64,000 nt of DNA, taken from assembly GCA_041661445.1 (NCBI GenBank), contig JBAZUK010000002.1, positions 1-64,000 on the forward strand, given 5' to 3'. Shown one piece after another: positions 62,768 to 64,000 of the stretch. Numbering within the stretch: the stretch's first letter is position 1; each line of letters opens with the position of its first letter. Made by a program: the position numbers and the translations under genes. This DNA is from JBAZUK01 sp041661445. Its GTDB lineage: Bacteria; Chlamydiota; Chlamydiia; Chlamydiales; SM23-39. The notes under the pieces are model-generated. The model saw only the letters and a list, made by a program, of their open reading frames with translations. It was not told the origin of the DNA and did not search any database.

Positions 62768-63784
62768 ATGTTAGTATTAGGTATAGAAACCACCTGCGAT
62801 GAGACAGCAGCCTCTATTGTTAAAGATGGTCATCAAATATTATCAAATATAATTTTTAGTCAAGTGCCTCTGCATAAAAAATTTGGCGGAGTTTTTCCCG
62901 AATTAGCTTCAAGATCTCACGTAGATAAAATTTTGCCTGTAATCGATGAGGCGTTTAAAAGCTCAAATTTGAGCTTTGAAGATATCGATTTGATTGCAGT
63001 GGCGTCTCAACCTGGTTTGATAGGTTCTCTGCTCGTTGGATTAAACACAGCTAAAGCGCTATCGATAGCTGCCAAGAAACCTTTTATTGGAATAAATCAT
63101 GTTGAGGCCCATTTGTATGCTTCTATGATGGGGAAAGAAGAGTTAATTTTTCCAGCATTGGGAGTAGTCATATCGGGCGGGCACACAATGCTTTTAAAAA
63201 TAACAGAAATCGGAAAATATGAAAGGATAGGATCTACAATCGATGATGCTATCGGAGAATGCTTTGACAAGGTAGCTTCTATTTTGGACTTACCTTACCC
63301 GGGTGGGCCTGAAGTTGAAAAACTGGCAAAAGATGGTTTTAGCGACAAATATAAATTTAATGCAGGAAAAATAAAAGATTGCCCATTTAATTTTTCATTC
63401 AGCGGTCTTAAAACAAAAGTTTTATATACTGTAAAAGGCCAAAGCTCAAAAAAAGATTTTCCCACTCTAATCAATGATGAAGAAAAAAAACATATTGCCG
63501 CTTCTTTTCAAAAAAATGCTTTTGATGATCTAATAGAAAAATGTCTGCTTGCTGCTAAAGTTTTTGATCTGAAGGCTATATATTTTGGCGGTGGTGTATC
63601 CAATAATCAAACCCTAAGAGAAATGTTTGAAAAAAAGAGGAATATTCCTCTATTCTGGCCGCAGAAAGGGCTGAGCCTGGATAATGCAGCGATGATCGCT
63701 GGTCTTGGCTTTCATAAATTTAAAAATGCAGGTAAATCGGACAGTTTAGAGATTTTGGCTCAACCATCTATGTGTTGTTTTTGA
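62768..63784 (+). CDS. tsaD: tRNA threonylcarbamoyladenosine transferase subunit TsaD
   Basis: With TsaB and TsaE, TsaD transfers the threonylcarbamoyl group from TsaC product to A37 of tRNAs. The start LVLGIETTCDETAASIV is canonical. GINHVEAHLYAS carries the metal-binding histidines; GVVISGGHTMLLK, GEAFDK-type GECFDKVAS and FGGGVSNNQTLRE are the ATP/substrate-binding segments. 338 aa is normal. tsaC is encoded at 10649. Followed 72 bp later by rpmG. Confidence 0.96.
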   Translation: MLVLGIETTCDETAASIVKDGHQILSNIIFSQVPLHKKFGGVFPELASRSHVDKILPVIDEAFKSSNLSFEDIDLIAVASQPGLIGSLLVGLNTAKALSIAAKKPFIGINHVEAHLYASMMGKEELIFPALGVVISGGHTMLLKITEIGKYERIGSTIDDAIGECFDKVASILDLPYPGGPEVEKLAKDGFSDKYKFNAGKIKDCPFNFSFSGLKTKVLYTVKGQSSKKDFPTLINDEEKKHIAASFQKNAFDDLIEKCLLAAKVFDLKAIYFGGGVSNNQTLREMFEKKRNIPLFWPQKGLSLDNAAMIAGLGFHKFKNAGKSDSLEILAQPSMCCF

Positions 63785-63856
63785 TTTTTTATATGCAATA
63801 TGTTATAACTTAAAACGATAAAATTAACTGATCAATAAAAGGTAAAGGAAATTAAT

Positions 63857-64000
63857 ATGGCTAAAAAGGCAGCTAGAGAAGTAATAAAAATGAAAAGTTC
63901 AGAGAGCAAACACTGCTATTGGACTACAAAAAACAAAAAAAATACTACTGACAAATTGGAAGTAAATAAATACGATCCAACATTGAGAAAACATGTGGCT
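63857..64000 (+). CDS. rpmG: 50S ribosomal protein L33 (3' end outside the window)
   Basis: The start AREVIKMKSSESKHCYWTTK followed by NKKNTTDKLEVNKYDPTLRKHV fits bL33. 48 codons are visible, and the chlamydial protein is about 52 aa, so only the last few residues are missing. It lacks the zinc CxxC pairs (a single Cys is seen), i.e. the zinc-independent type. AAAGGA lies upstream of the ATG. Confidence 0.93.
   Translation, partial: MAKKAAREVIKMKSSESKHCYWTTKNKKNTTDKLEVNKYDPTLRKHVA

Overview
The window comes from a strongly AT-rich bacterial chromosome (roughly 30% G+C by eye). It is best explained as a member of the Chlamydiota outside the genus Chlamydia, that is, an environmental lineage. 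The evidence is synteny and gene content. recF-dnaN-smpB, waaA-leuS and kdsB-pyrG-ruvX each keep the order known from Chlamydia. ispG is the long insert-bearing form, a PPi-type phosphofructokinase is present, an NTT-like carrier is present, and there is a SET-domain protein like chlamydial NUE. No rRNA, CRISPR array or intact mobile element was found.

Layout. 0-8 kb: a leucine-rich-repeat protein, then the smpB-dnaN-recF cluster and rarA on the minus strand. 8-19 kb: a tiny lysine-rich histone-like protein, a large PARG-like protein, tsaC, an ADP-forming acyl-CoA synthetase fused to GNAT, a small protein ending in a CaaX box, iscS-iscU, an EEP-fold hydrolase and a membrane-anchored adenylate kinase. 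19-30 kb: OsmC, SET domain, rlmB, a minus-strand glycosyltransferase/deacetylase group, an ankyrin protein with an in-frame 12-bp repeat, guaC, an NTT-like carrier, small membrane proteins, a HIT protein and a TSUP permease. 30-38 kb is accessory: several unrecognised lineage-specific proteins, a patatin-like lipase, and an integrase relic beside two tRNA genes. 38-53 kb: anchored HIT protein, waaA-leuS, three related inclusion-protein-like genes, mutM, a lipase-like protein, ispG, an MBL/methyltransferase/aldo-keto reductase cluster and a MATE exporter. 53-64 kb: a USP-type deubiquitinase candidate downstream of the PPi-phosphofructokinase, a frameshifted secreted PDZ gene, an outer-membrane barrel, kdsB-pyrG-ruvX, a transglutaminase-like protein, tsaD and the start of rpmG.

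Reading it together. Conserved housekeeping blocks (replication clamp, trans-translation, Kdo/LPS, isoprenoids, Fe-S, t6A) alternate with islands of proteins that look made for a eukaryotic host cell. These are LRR and ankyrin scaffolds, a SET methyltransferase, a USP-like deubiquitinase, a PARG-like hydrolase, a candidate transglutaminase, lipases, a possible prenylated protein and inclusion-protein-like membrane hairpins. The functional calls for these rest on motifs read by eye. No database search was run.
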